Positions 1-7,344 are shown, counted from the first letter of the stretch. The stretch is 34,071 nt of DNA from an uncultured Pelagibacteraceae bacterium (GCA_902593445.1 CACJIJ010000018.1:1-34071); one strand, 5' to 3'. Notes: generated from the letters alone by a model not told the origin. A program made the numbers and translations.

Positions 1-321
1 GATATAATTGTTAATTATTGCCATACAAATAGCTGAGAAAATTGTAGGATAAACAAAGTTCTTCTTTGAAATAAAAAAAATAACTAAAGATAAAAGCACA
101 ACAAGAAATCTACTTGAATAACTAGCATCTACCAAAGCACCAGCAGGAAAAATTATAGTTCTGGCTATTAGGGCTGCCAAGGTTGCATAGGCCAAACAAT
201 TAAACCACTTAAAAAGTTTAGATGTTTCTCTTATACCTTCAGATGTAATAGCACCTAAAAACCTAGATAAAAATGTTGCTAAGGAGGTAACAAGTATTGC
301 GTAAACGATATTAGCTGACAA
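1..321 (-). CDS. azlD: AzlD-like small subunit of a branched-chain amino-acid exporter (partial, runs off left edge)
   Basis: The reading frame is open for 107 codons from a TTG at 321-319 to the window edge, so the C-terminus may be missing. The product is hydrophobic with several membrane segments. Its length, its segment containing CLAYATLAALIARTI and its position directly after an AzlC gene fit the AzlD/BrnE family, small four-helix partners of AzlC/BrnF in exporters of branched-chain and related amino acids. The TTG start overlaps the end of azlC by 11 bases, which suggests translational coupling. No ATG is available nearby in this frame. Family assignment rests mainly on size, hydrophobicity and neighbour; the exported substrate is inferred. 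Confidence 0.75.
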   Translation of the reverse strand, partial: MSANIVYAILVTSLATFLSRFLGAITSEGIRETSKLFKWFNCLAYATLAALIARTIIFPAGALVDASYSSRFLVVLLSLVIFFISKKNFVYPTIFSAICMAIINNYI

Positions 322-1015
322 TGTGCTCTCCTAATAGATAAGCTACAGTTCCACCAATTATACCTGCTAACAAAATTGACCACTCAGGTGAGAATAAATA
401 AAATAGTGGTCCCAAAATTGTTCCAAGCAAAACAGACAACGTAACTGGAATAGTTTTAGATGCCCCAATCATCATACATAAAAAATAAACTGGATTAAGA
501 ATTGCTAAACCCAACATCATATCTTTATTCAAATATTCTGAACAAGAGAAACCTATAAATGTTCCAATTACTGATACACTTACTGTTGCGCTTCCAATAC
601 CAATCCAATAATCAATTCTATGTTTTTTTGGAATGTTTTTATAATTGCTTTTCATGATTAGCCATGCTGAAATTGCAATGAAATGACAAGAAAAGTAATA
701 CTTCCACTTAGGTTGACTTTTGTGCATCATTAACGGAAATAAAGATACAGCCATAGGGTAAAGTCTTGCATTAACAATCCAAACCGCCAAAAAAATATTT
801 AATAAAGAAGCTCCAATTAACATGGACTCAGCCATCACTAGTGAACCTGGTAAAGCATAAGTTAAAACAGTTGAAAAGATACTTTCCTGAATATTAAAAC
901 CTAAATTTTTAAATAGAGCTCCTATAGCTATAAAGCAACAAGTAAGAGCTATAGCTGGACTATCGTGAGTAAATATAGATCTATATCCTTTAAAGAAAAA
1001 ATTTTTATTAATCAT
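311..1015 (-). CDS. azlC: AzlC-family large subunit of a branched-chain amino-acid exporter
   Basis: This 234-residue polytopic membrane protein has the length and layout of the AzlC/BrnF family, which with AzlD forms an exporter of leucine, isoleucine, valine or similar amino acids in the inner membrane. A central segment (about residues 80-95, with NARLYPMAVSLFP) matches the conserved Asn-Arg region after the third helix of AzlC, and the C-terminal half is a run of hydrophobic helices. The ATG shares its A and T with the TAA stop of livF (TAATG), so translation is probably coupled to the last gene of the liv importer. An exporter embedded at the end of an uptake operon fits overflow control of the same amino acids; this is an inference. 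Confidence 0.82.
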   Translation of the reverse strand: MINKNFFFKGYRSIFTHDSPAIALTCCFIAIGALFKNLGFNIQESIFSTVLTYALPGSLVMAESMLIGASLLNIFLAVWIVNARLYPMAVSLFPLMMHKSQPKWKYYFSCHFIAISAWLIMKSNYKNIPKKHRIDYWIGIGSATVSVSVIGTFIGFSCSEYLNKDMMLGLAILNPVYFLCMMIGASKTIPVTLSVLLGTILGPLFYLFSPEWSILLAGIIGGTVAYLLGEHIVS

Positions 1016-1800
1016 TATCCACCTAGGAACAGTCTACCAACATCAGGATTTTGAAGTAAATCATCTCCTTTACCTGCAATTGCAGTTTGCCCAGATACCA
1101 AAACGTATCCTATATCTGCAAACTCCAATCCTTTTTTGGCATTTTGCTCAACTAGAATGATTGTTTTTTTTTCATTTTGCTGAAGATCTCTTAATATTTC
1201 AAAAACCATCTCAATATATCTAGGTTCAAGTCCAATTGAGGGTTCATCTACTAAAAGTACTGAAGGTTTCATAACTAACGCTCTAGATATTTCTAGCAAT
1301 CTTCTCTCACCGCCAGATAAAACTTTTGCAGGTTGGTTTCTTCTATTTCTTAGCCTTTCATACTTTTCAAAAATTCTTTCAGCCTCTTCAAATGACTCAT
1401 CTGTTTTTTCTTTTATGTATCCTCCCATTAATAAGTTTTCTTCTACTGTCATATCTGGAAATACTGAGTTATCCTGCAATATATAAGCTATACCAACTGA
1501 CTTTAACTTTTCTGCTGGGGTAAGATTTGTAATTTCTTTTCCCTCAAGTTCAATTTGGCCAGAAAAAATATTTGTAAAACCATATATTGAATGAAGAATT
1601 GTAGATTTACCTGCACCATTAGGTCCAATCAAACATAAAGACTGAGCTTTATTCACAAATAAATCAAAGTTATGTAAAATTTCCATTTTTCCATAACCTG
1701 CATTTAAATTTTTAATAGTTAAATGAACTTCGTTTGGAGATAATTTTTTTAAATCATCTGGTGTTGGTGCTTTTCCTAATACTTCATATTGGTTAGACAT
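1015..1800 (-). CDS. livF: LivF-type ATPase of a branched-chain amino-acid ABC importer
   Basis: This is the second ATPase of a HAAT-family importer, working with LivG on the cytoplasmic face of LivH-LivM. Visible motifs are Walker A GPNGAGKST (59-67), Q-loop Q109, signature LSGGE (161-165), Walker B ending LLVDE (about 182-186) and a VEQN switch. The Gln in place of His in the switch is usual for LivF. The C-terminus NPDVGRLFLGG is also typical. The protein has about 25 residues before the usual beginning of the ATPase fold. The ATG overlaps the livG stop as TAATG and the next Met is residue 39, so the extension appears real. The gene is followed by azlC with another TAATG overlap. Confidence 0.93.
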   Translation of the reverse strand: MSNQYEVLGKAPTPDDLKKLSPNEVHLTIKNLNAGYGKMEILHNFDLFVNKAQSLCLIGPNGAGKSTILHSIYGFTNIFSGQIELEGKEITNLTPAEKLKSVGIAYILQDNSVFPDMTVEENLLMGGYIKEKTDESFEEAERIFEKYERLRNRRNQPAKVLSGGERRLLEISRALVMKPSVLLVDEPSIGLEPRYIEMVFEILRDLQQNEKKTIILVEQNAKKGLEFADIGYVLVSGQTAIAGKGDDLLQNPDVGRLFLGG

Positions 1801-2540
1801 TATTGTGCTCCTAGATACGCATCAATGACACGTTTATCATTTTTAATTTCATCTGGTGATCCATTAGCCAACATTTTACCGTGAGCTAAACAAAAAATAT
1901 TTTCTGCTAATTGCATAATCACTCTCATGTTATGTTCAATCACCAAAAGTGTTATTCCAAAATCTTGATTTACTTTAATTAATCTATCAATAATACCATT
2001 TATTAATGTTGGATTAATTCCAGCTGTGGGCTCATCTAGCAGTAGCATCTCTGGTTCATTCATCAAAGCCATTGCCAGTTCTAATAATTTTTGCTGCCCA
2101 AAAGATAGATCTCCAGCTCTTAGCTTTCTTTTTTGATATAATCCTACAAAATTTAATAGATTTTCAGCTTTTTCAGTTAAATCCTTTGGAATTTTAGAAA
2201 ATATTTTCATTAAATTTGCATCACTACCTTTGTGACTAATAAGCATATTTTCTATACAATTAAGTTTTCCATAAATTCTTGTTTGTTGAAAAGTTCTTAG
2301 GAGTCCTAACTTAGCAATAACTGGGACTGGTAACTCTGAAACTTCTTTACCATTAAATTTAATAGATCCATTATCTATTGGGTAAGTCCCTACAATTGAA
2401 TTAAACAATGTAGTTTTACCTGAACCATTTGGCCCAATTAATCCAACTATCTTCCCTTTTTCTACATTCATTGAAATGTCAACATTAGCTTTAACACCAC
2501 CAAATGATTTACTTACATTGCTTACTTCTAAAATACTCAT
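1800..2540 (-). CDS. livG: LivG-type ATPase of a branched-chain amino-acid ABC importer
   Basis: This 246-residue ATPase powers the LivH-LivM channel together with LivF. Walker A is GPNGSGKTT (36-44), the Q-loop lies at Q85-Q86, the signature is LSFGQQ (145-150), Walker B is MLLLDE (165-170) and the switch His is H203 in VIEHNM. The insert between the Q-loop and signature (about 100-140) and the C-terminus ending DAYLGAQ are characteristic of LivG. Its ATG overlaps the TGA of livM in an ATGA arrangement, so the two products are probably made in matched amounts. Confidence 0.94.
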   Translation of the reverse strand: MSILEVSNVSKSFGGVKANVDISMNVEKGKIVGLIGPNGSGKTTLFNSIVGTYPIDNGSIKFNGKEVSELPVPVIAKLGLLRTFQQTRIYGKLNCIENMLISHKGSDANLMKIFSKIPKDLTEKAENLLNFVGLYQKRKLRAGDLSFGQQKLLELAMALMNEPEMLLLDEPTAGINPTLINGIIDRLIKVNQDFGITLLVIEHNMRVIMQLAENIFCLAHGKMLANGSPDEIKNDKRVIDAYLGAQ

Positions 2541-3595
2541 TTAAGTTCTACCTGTGCTTTACGATCTTTTTCATCAACTACTTCACCAAACCGTTCTGGA
2601 TATTTTTCTCTTAACCATCCCATAATTCCCTCCGGGAAATAAATTACAATTACAACAATCAAAACTCCAAGAGCAACGTACTGCCATCCTAAAAAGAATG
2701 TCCAAAAACCCTCTTTAAATATATGAAATATAGTTGCGCCAATAATTGGACCCCAAAGTGTTCCTTTTCCACCAAGTATTGCCATCAACACCATGAATAC
2801 ACCCATCTCTCTTCCATCAAATGCAACATCTGTTGAATCGATGTATCCAACTAAGCCACCCATTATTCCACCTGCCAATCCACAGAAGAAAGCTGAGATC
2901 ATCCAGCCAATAATTTTATATTTCATTGTTTCAATACCCATTGCCTCAGCTTTATCTTCATTATCTCTGATAGCATTAAGTATTAATTTGAATCTCGTAG
3001 AATAAATTGAACGCACTGCAATAAATGTCAAAATTAAAGTAAAGAAACTCAGGAAATAAAAAAATTCTCCTCTAGCTTCTAAACTACCAACATCTGGAAA
3101 TGGTGGTGTGGTAAAACCTTGACCTGCTCCAATAATTTCTATACCTCCAGAAATTTCACCTGCAGCCACACCTAAACCCAATGTGCAAATTGCGAAGTAA
3201 TGTCCTCTTAGACCTAGAATAGAATATCCTATTAAACCAGCAACAATAGTTGGAACTATAGCTGCAACAACCAGACCAACAGCCATTCCTTGAAAAAACT
3301 GGGTAGGAGTGTGAACAAATGTTTTTTCACCTCCACTTTCAGTCCATTCTGCTAATGGAAAAAACATTCCAACTTGAACCGATGCACAAAGATACATTCC
3401 TAGACCATAAAATAAAATATTTCCAAATGAATTATAACCCATCTCACCACCTTGGATATTCCAGGTAGTCGCAAGAACAATCAATACACAAAGTATTGAT
3501 AACTGAACTTTAAAAGCTGGAAATAAAAATGGAGCTGCTAAACCAAAAATTAAAATAGCAGAATATAAAATCAAATTATTCTTGTTCATATTCAT
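2537..3595 (-). CDS. livM: LivM-type permease of a branched-chain amino-acid ABC importer
   Basis: This 352-residue inner-membrane permease pairs with LivH. It has an N-terminal hydrophobic pair (about 8-45), the conserved stretch around GYNSFGNILFYGLGMY, and the cytoplasmic coupling region with AIRDNEDKAEAMGIET followed by GGIMGGLVGY, all characteristic of LivM. The tail after the last helix (GWLREKYPERFGE) is charged. The start overlaps the end of the small upstream gene by 20 bases. ATGs at 3595 and 3589 are both possible (MNMNKNN), and I keep the outer one. The ATGA overlap with livG shows that the operon continues. Confidence 0.93.
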   Translation of the reverse strand: MNMNKNNLILYSAILIFGLAAPFLFPAFKVQLSILCVLIVLATTWNIQGGEMGYNSFGNILFYGLGMYLCASVQVGMFFPLAEWTESGGEKTFVHTPTQFFQGMAVGLVVAAIVPTIVAGLIGYSILGLRGHYFAICTLGLGVAAGEISGGIEIIGAGQGFTTPPFPDVGSLEARGEFFYFLSFFTLILTFIAVRSIYSTRFKLILNAIRDNEDKAEAMGIETMKYKIIGWMISAFFCGLAGGIMGGLVGYIDSTDVAFDGREMGVFMVLMAILGGKGTLWGPIIGATIFHIFKEGFWTFFLGWQYVALGVLIVVIVIYFPEGIMGWLREKYPERFGEVVDEKDRKAQVELK

Positions 3596-3764
3596 ATAAG
3601 CTATTTATTTTATTTCTAAATTTTTGGTCAACTGTAAAGTAATGTCCATTCTCTTCATGTACGCTTGATCCATTTAAGTGATACTCGTCTAAATGTTCTT
3701 TAAATTTTTTAATATCAACTTTAATTTTATTTCCAATATCATCTGTAATTTCAACTTTTTTCAT
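3576..3764 (-). CDS. Small hydrophilic protein of unknown function inside the liv operon
   Basis: This 62-residue gene lies between the two permease genes. Its ATG overlaps the livH TGA (ATGA), and its TAA is 20 bases inside livM, so ribosomes leaving livH could pass through it to livM. That arrangement argues strongly for a translated gene. The product is charged, has no membrane segment, signal peptide or cysteine, and reads as a possible beta-hairpin (1-18), a helix (19-30), a His-rich turn (HLNGSSVHEENGHYF, 29-43) and a final helix (46-60). I do not recognise a family. It could be a chaperone, regulator or cytoplasmic cap of the permease, but nothing in the sequence decides this. Confidence 0.75.
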   Translation of the reverse strand: MKKVEITDDIGNKIKVDIKKFKEHLDEYHLNGSSVHEENGHYFTVDQKFRNKINSLYEYEQE

Positions 3765-4654
3765 TTTAGGTACTCTCTTTTTCTTGAAAGTTTGAATCTT
3801 CTATAAACAAGAATTAATACTAAGAGTAAAAATACAGAGCCAATTCTAAATTCTGTTCCTAAAATATAGTCTGCAAATTCTTCAAAAACACCTAATCCCA
3901 TACCTGACATTGCAACTCCAGGTAAATTTCCAAGACCCGCAACAATAACAATCATAAATGATCGAATTGTATAAGGTAATCCCATATAGGGGTGAATTGT
4001 GAATGTTATAGAAATTAATGCTCCAGCAACACCACAAAGTGCAGCATTTATACCAAATGTTGCAGCATAAACTTTTTCTGTATCAACGCCTAAAATTTTG
4101 GCAGCTCTTGCATTTTGAGCTGTAGCTCTAATCGCTCGACCAAGCTTAGATTTTTTCATGTAAATTACTAAACAAGCAGCAAATAAAATACTTATGAATG
4201 CTGAAAATATTTTTGAATTAGGTAAAACGACATTGCTATCAAACAGCATAGTTGTTCCATACCCAGAGTTTGCAAGAACAACGTCTGCTCCAAATGCAAA
4301 GTTCATTAATTGCATGAACAAGATACTTATTCCAAAAGTTGCTAAGATTGAGATAAATAAATCTCTATCTACTACTTTGTTTATTACGAGTTTGTAAATT
4401 GCTATACCAACAAAATACATTATAACTGGTGCAACAATCACGCCCCATGCTGGGTGAATACCATAGAGATACATAAAATATGCAATGTATCCTCCCAAAA
4501 TAACAAGATCTCCTTGCGCAATGTTAATTATATTCATCACACCCCATTGAAGTGCCATTCCGTAAGCAATTAATGCAAATAGAACACCTAAAAGAATTCC
4601 ATCCAAACAGGCTTGAACTGTTATCATTGGATATTGAAATACAAGAAAATCCAT
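3761..4654 (-). CDS. livH: LivH-type permease of a branched-chain amino-acid ABC importer
   Basis: This 297-residue permease has about eight membrane helices. Family hallmarks include the N-terminal ALIAYGMALQWGVMNIINIAQGD segment (shown here only in part: IINIAQGDLVILGGY), and the coupling region GRAIRATAQNARAAKILGVD about two-thirds along. It forms the channel with LivM. The start ATG lies 64 bases after livK, just beyond a strong hairpin, and no Shine-Dalgarno sequence is visible before it (only A/T runs). Expression therefore probably depends on readthrough of that hairpin from livK. It overlaps the following small gene through ATGA. Confidence 0.94.
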   Translation of the reverse strand: MDFLVFQYPMITVQACLDGILLGVLFALIAYGMALQWGVMNIINIAQGDLVILGGYIAYFMYLYGIHPAWGVIVAPVIMYFVGIAIYKLVINKVVDRDLFISILATFGISILFMQLMNFAFGADVVLANSGYGTTMLFDSNVVLPNSKIFSAFISILFAACLVIYMKKSKLGRAIRATAQNARAAKILGVDTEKVYAATFGINAALCGVAGALISITFTIHPYMGLPYTIRSFMIVIVAGLGNLPGVAMSGMGLGVFEEFADYILGTEFRIGSVFLLLVLILVYRRFKLSRKREYLK

Positions 4655-4672
4655 AAAAGTTTTTTTTGGGTT

Positions 4673-4707
4673 ATATAAAAAAAAGCCCCCTATGACTAGG
4701 GGGCTTT
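4673..4707 (-). terminator. Intrinsic terminator/attenuator between livK and livH
   Basis: On the minus strand a perfect 10-bp stem (arms at 4707-4698 and 4691-4682, core CCCCC/GGGGG) with a 6-base loop is followed at once by a run of T. It lies after the livK stop and before livH. The likely role is partial termination, leaving more livK than permease mRNA, or protection of the livK 3' end. Confidence 0.9.
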
Positions 4708-4718
4708 GTTATTTTATT

Positions 4719-5957
4719 TTATCTTTCTGACCACTTAGGAATTGGGTGAATTAACTTAGCGGATGCCCATTTTAATGGAGCAACAACTTTGTTTTCACAA
4801 CTTCCTGAAGCATCACACATTACTTGGAAAAGAACCATTGGCTTATCAACGTTCTGACCACCAGGTGCAAATTTAATATTTCCATAGAATGTTTGCATGT
4901 TAGTAGCTGCAAGAGCATCTCTCACTTTCTTTTGATCAAAAGAATTTGCTCTTTCAAATGCATCTTTGAAAACTAATAAAGCAGCTGAAGACTCAGCAGA
5001 TTGGTAAGGTGGATCATATCCAAACTCCTTCTCAAAGTCTGCAGCATAAGTCATACCATCTTTAAAGAAATCATCTTTATAAGTTAGTGACTTGTGCCAT
5101 TGAGAAGCGCAAAGTGCATACTGTGAATTTTTACCATGCTGTTTAGATAGCTTAGCAGCATCACAGTGAGTCATAGCCAACATAGGAACATCAACTTTCA
5201 TTTCAGCAATTTGTCTGATCGCAGTTAACGCACCTTTTGTATGACCTGATACAACAAGTACATCTGGTTTCATTTGTTTTACTTTTACCAAAGTAGCAGC
5301 CATATCATTTAGCTCTTTAGGTAATTTATCGTCAATTATGATTTTAGAACCAGTTCTTTCTGCAGCATCTAAAATACCTAATCTAACGTCCTGTGAGAAT
5401 GCATCTTGTTCAAACGCTTGTGCAATTCTTACTGGTTTTCCACCATTTAACTCAACTGCTGTTTCGATAGCTACATCAAGATATAAATTAGCTGGAGCTA
5501 ATACAGCAAATAGATATTTGTAACCTTTTGTAAACAAAGATCTAGATGCACCATTTGCTTCAACCATTGGAACACCATATTTTTCAGTTACTGGTGCTAT
5601 CGCTTTAGTTAAACCAGAACTATAAGGGCCAAGCATAAACTCAACACCATCTTGTGAAATTAATCTTTCTGCAAGCTGTGCAGCTCTCTTAGGGTTTGAC
5701 TCATCATCATAATAAATAATATCAAACTTATAAGTTTTTCCACCAACTTTAACACCACCCATGCTGTTAATTCTGTCAACGGCCATGTTATAACCATTTT
5801 GAGTATGAACACCATTAGATGAGTATTTACCAGTTAGGGAAATAGCAGCACCTAAAATAATTTTATCACCAACAACTTTTGCAAAAGATGCAACAGAAGT
5901 TGAAAATAAAATTACTAATGCAGAAACAAAACTTAAAATTATTTTATTTAATCTCAT
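4719..5957 (-). CDS. livK: Periplasmic amino-acid-binding protein (LivK-type)
   Basis: This 412-residue type I periplasmic binding protein (Peripla_BP_6 family) begins with a signal peptide: MRLNK, a hydrophobic core, then SFAK with likely cleavage near residue 26. Family features include GAAISLTGKYSSNG near the mature N-terminus, the region with DDESNPKRAAQLAERLI, and FMLGPYSSG. It delivers substrate to LivH-LivM. Branched-chain amino acids are the usual guess, but this family also carries amides, urea and other small molecules, so the ligand is not certain. Cysteines in the C-terminal lobe, including the close pair in CDASGSC, could form a disulfide. The start has a good ribosome-binding site (AGAGGAAA). 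As head of the liv operon it has its own promoter and a terminator-like hairpin behind it. Confidence 0.92.
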   Translation of the reverse strand: MRLNKIILSFVSALVILFSTSVASFAKVVGDKIILGAAISLTGKYSSNGVHTQNGYNMAVDRINSMGGVKVGGKTYKFDIIYYDDESNPKRAAQLAERLISQDGVEFMLGPYSSGLTKAIAPVTEKYGVPMVEANGASRSLFTKGYKYLFAVLAPANLYLDVAIETAVELNGGKPVRIAQAFEQDAFSQDVRLGILDAAERTGSKIIIDDKLPKELNDMAATLVKVKQMKPDVLVVSGHTKGALTAIRQIAEMKVDVPMLAMTHCDAAKLSKQHGKNSQYALCASQWHKSLTYKDDFFKDGMTYAADFEKEFGYDPPYQSAESSAALLVFKDAFERANSFDQKKVRDALAATNMQTFYGNIKFAPGGQNVDKPMVLFQVMCDASGSCENKVVAPLKWASAKLIHPIPKWSER

Positions 5958-5991
5958 TTTATTTCCTCTTTAATTAATTAATTATAAATTG

Positions 5992-6020
5992 ATTAAATAA
6001 AGAAATTTAATTTTATGCAA
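5992..6020 (-). promoter_or_regulatory. Candidate promoter of livK
   Basis: On the minus strand TTGCAT (6020-6015) and TTTAAT (5997-5992) are separated by 17 bases, and the -10 lies about 35 bases upstream of the livK ATG. The match is good, but in such AT-rich DNA chance matches are common. Confidence 0.5.
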
Positions 6021-6043
6021 GTGGCAATAAAGGCCAAATCTAA

Positions 6044-6658
6044 TTAATATTGTTGAGTTACAACAATTATTGCGGCAATAATTACTAAAACACTCGCAGA
6101 AATTGTATTAATTGTTTTTGGATTAGCAGCAATCCATTTTATTAATTTTTGTGCGAGCATTGCGTAGCCAATCAAAGATAAAAAATCTAAAACGATGTAA
6201 GTTGTAATTAGAATTACAAATTGAACCAATAAATTAGAATTAAAGTCAATAAATTGAGGAAAAATAAAAGGAAAAAACATCCAAGCCTTAGGACTTGTAC
6301 CAGCAACTAAAAAACCATCTCTAAAAAAAGATAAGTTGCTTTTTTCTATTTCTCCCTCTTGTGAAATACTTTTTGGTCGAGATTTATAAATATCATAAGC
6401 TAAATATAATAAATAAACTATTCCGATCCATTTAAACGCATTAAGTATCATTGAATTCTCTGAAAAGAAAGATCCAATAACAAAAATAACTAAAGTTGCC
6501 TGAATTAAATTTGCAGTTACATCACCTAAAGCAGACCATACACATTTTCCAACACCGTAATTCATTGAATAAGAGATAATTACAATTCTCGGAGTTCCAG
6601 GTGTAATAAATAAAAAAATAATTATCTGTAGATAAAGTAAAAAATCTAGGGTGAGCAT
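6044..6658 (-). CDS. LysE/RhtB-family amino-acid exporter
   Basis: This 204-residue inner-membrane protein has about six helices and the size of the LysE/RhtB exporter family, which expels amino acids such as lysine, threonine, homoserine or leucine. The family signature near the N-terminus (ITPGTPRIVIISYSMNYG; usually PGP.......G) and the second conserved block GSPKAW-like (TSPKAWMFFPFIFPQF, about 120-135) are present. The first block has PGTP where PGP is commoner. The start ATG follows seven T residues directly, with a ribosome-binding site AAGGA 12 bases upstream inside a hairpin (see the leader feature). The exported compound cannot be read from the sequence. The gene sits upstream of the liv importer in the same direction. 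Confidence 0.87.
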   Translation of the reverse strand: MLTLDFLLYLQIIIFLFITPGTPRIVIISYSMNYGVGKCVWSALGDVTANLIQATLVIFVIGSFFSENSMILNAFKWIGIVYLLYLAYDIYKSRPKSISQEGEIEKSNLSFFRDGFLVAGTSPKAWMFFPFIFPQFIDFNSNLLVQFVILITTYIVLDFLSLIGYAMLAQKLIKWIAANPKTINTISASVLVIIAAIIVVTQQY

Positions 6659-6728
6659 AAAAAAAGATAGTCCTTAAAAACCGGGAGCTAAAGATGGCTA
6701 AGAAGGACTATCTGATACATAATATCAG
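6659..6728 (-). promoter_or_regulatory. Structured 5' leader of the LysE-family gene: candidate cis-regulatory RNA
   Basis: On the minus strand, hairpin A (CTGATA / TATCAG, 6728-6712, 5-base loop) abuts hairpin B, a perfect 11-bp stem with arms at 6713-6703 and 6675-6665 and a 27-base loop. The 3' arm of B contains the only ribosome-binding site (AAGGA), and B is followed by seven T that run up to the ATG. The structure could act as an intrinsic terminator or hide the ribosome-binding site. Just upstream, AACC (6733-6730) could pair with GGTT in the loop (6682-6679), a weak pseudoknot possibility. The loop is richer in G+C than its surroundings. I do not recognise a known riboswitch consensus. 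Confidence 0.6.
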
Positions 6729-6775
6729 AGGTTAAAAAAAATGCATTAAATTTTTTTTTCAAATATAAAGGATTT

Positions 6776-7072
6776 ATGAAAAAAAAAGGTCACAGGCCAG
6801 TTACTAAAGTTAAAAATCCAGAGCCCAAAATGGACGATCCCGATTGGATCATTTGGGCAGCCTGGGCAGATAGGATTACTTTTGAGGAAATTGAAAAAAA
6901 AACTGGAAAGAAGGAATCAGATGTAATTAAAATTATGCGAAGATCTCTAAAACCATCATCTTTCAGATTATGGAGAAAAAGAGTAAACCAAAAAAGTATA
7001 AAACATCGAAAAAAGTTTGAGTACTCAAGAAAAGAAATAACTAGTAAAATTAAAAAAGGTGACTATTTATAA
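6776..7072 (+). CDS. TIGR03643/DUF2805-family protein of unknown function
   Basis: This 98-residue basic protein carries the family block: PDWIIWAAWADRITFEEIE, then a stretch ending in VIKIMRRSLKPSSFRLWRKRV and a basic tail. I recall this as TIGR03643 (DUF2805), a small family of unknown role with a helix-turn-helix-like look (short helices, then the invariant KPSSFRLWRKRV). A nucleic-acid-binding role is possible but unproven. AAAGGA sits a few bases before the ATG. The glutaredoxin gene follows after three bases, so the two are probably co-transcribed, from a promoter in the region shared with the LysE leader. Confidence 0.85.
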   Translation: MKKKGHRPVTKVKNPEPKMDDPDWIIWAAWADRITFEEIEKKTGKKESDVIKIMRRSLKPSSFRLWRKRVNQKSIKHRKKFEYSRKEITSKIKKGDYL

Positions 7073-7075
7073 CTC

Positions 7076-7333
7076 ATGAAAAAAATTACGATGTATACAG
7101 GTCCACTTTGTAATTATTGTGAGGCTGCAAAAAGATTATTAGCTAGAAATAACGCTCCTTATAATGAAATTGATATTTCAAAAGTAGATGGTGCAATGGA
7201 TGAAATGATTAAAAAAGCTAATGGAAGAAGAACAATTCCACAAATTTTTTTTAATGACCAACATATTGGTGGTTATGATGAAGTAAGAGCACTAGAAAAA
7301 GAAAATAAACTTCAAGATCTTTTAAATAATTAA
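7076..7333 (+). CDS. grxC: Glutaredoxin (Grx3-type, dithiol)
   Basis: This 85-residue thioredoxin-fold protein reduces disulfides and glutathione mixed disulfides with electrons from glutathione. The redox motif CNYC is at 12-15 (most Grx3 proteins have CPYC), the cis-proline motif is RRTIPQIFF, and the glutathione-binding GGYDE follows. The length is typical of GrxC. It follows the TIGR03643 gene closely and converges on msrB, whose end lies 11 bases away on the other strand. Both are thiol-redox proteins, but they lie in opposite transcription units. Confidence 0.93.
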   Translation: MKKITMYTGPLCNYCEAAKRLLARNNAPYNEIDISKVDGAMDEMIKKANGRRTIPQIFFNDQHIGGYDEVRALEKENKLQDLLNN

Positions 7334-7344
7334 TCTAAAATAAA

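Noticed and set aside
1766-1791. LivF switch residue Gln (VEQN) and other small deviations as loss of ATPase function
   Set aside because: VEQN instead of VEH is the normal state in LivF proteins.
6022-6036. TGGC/GCCA hairpin after the LysE-family gene as a terminator
   Set aside because: Only 4 paired bases and no T run follow on the minus strand; too weak to call.
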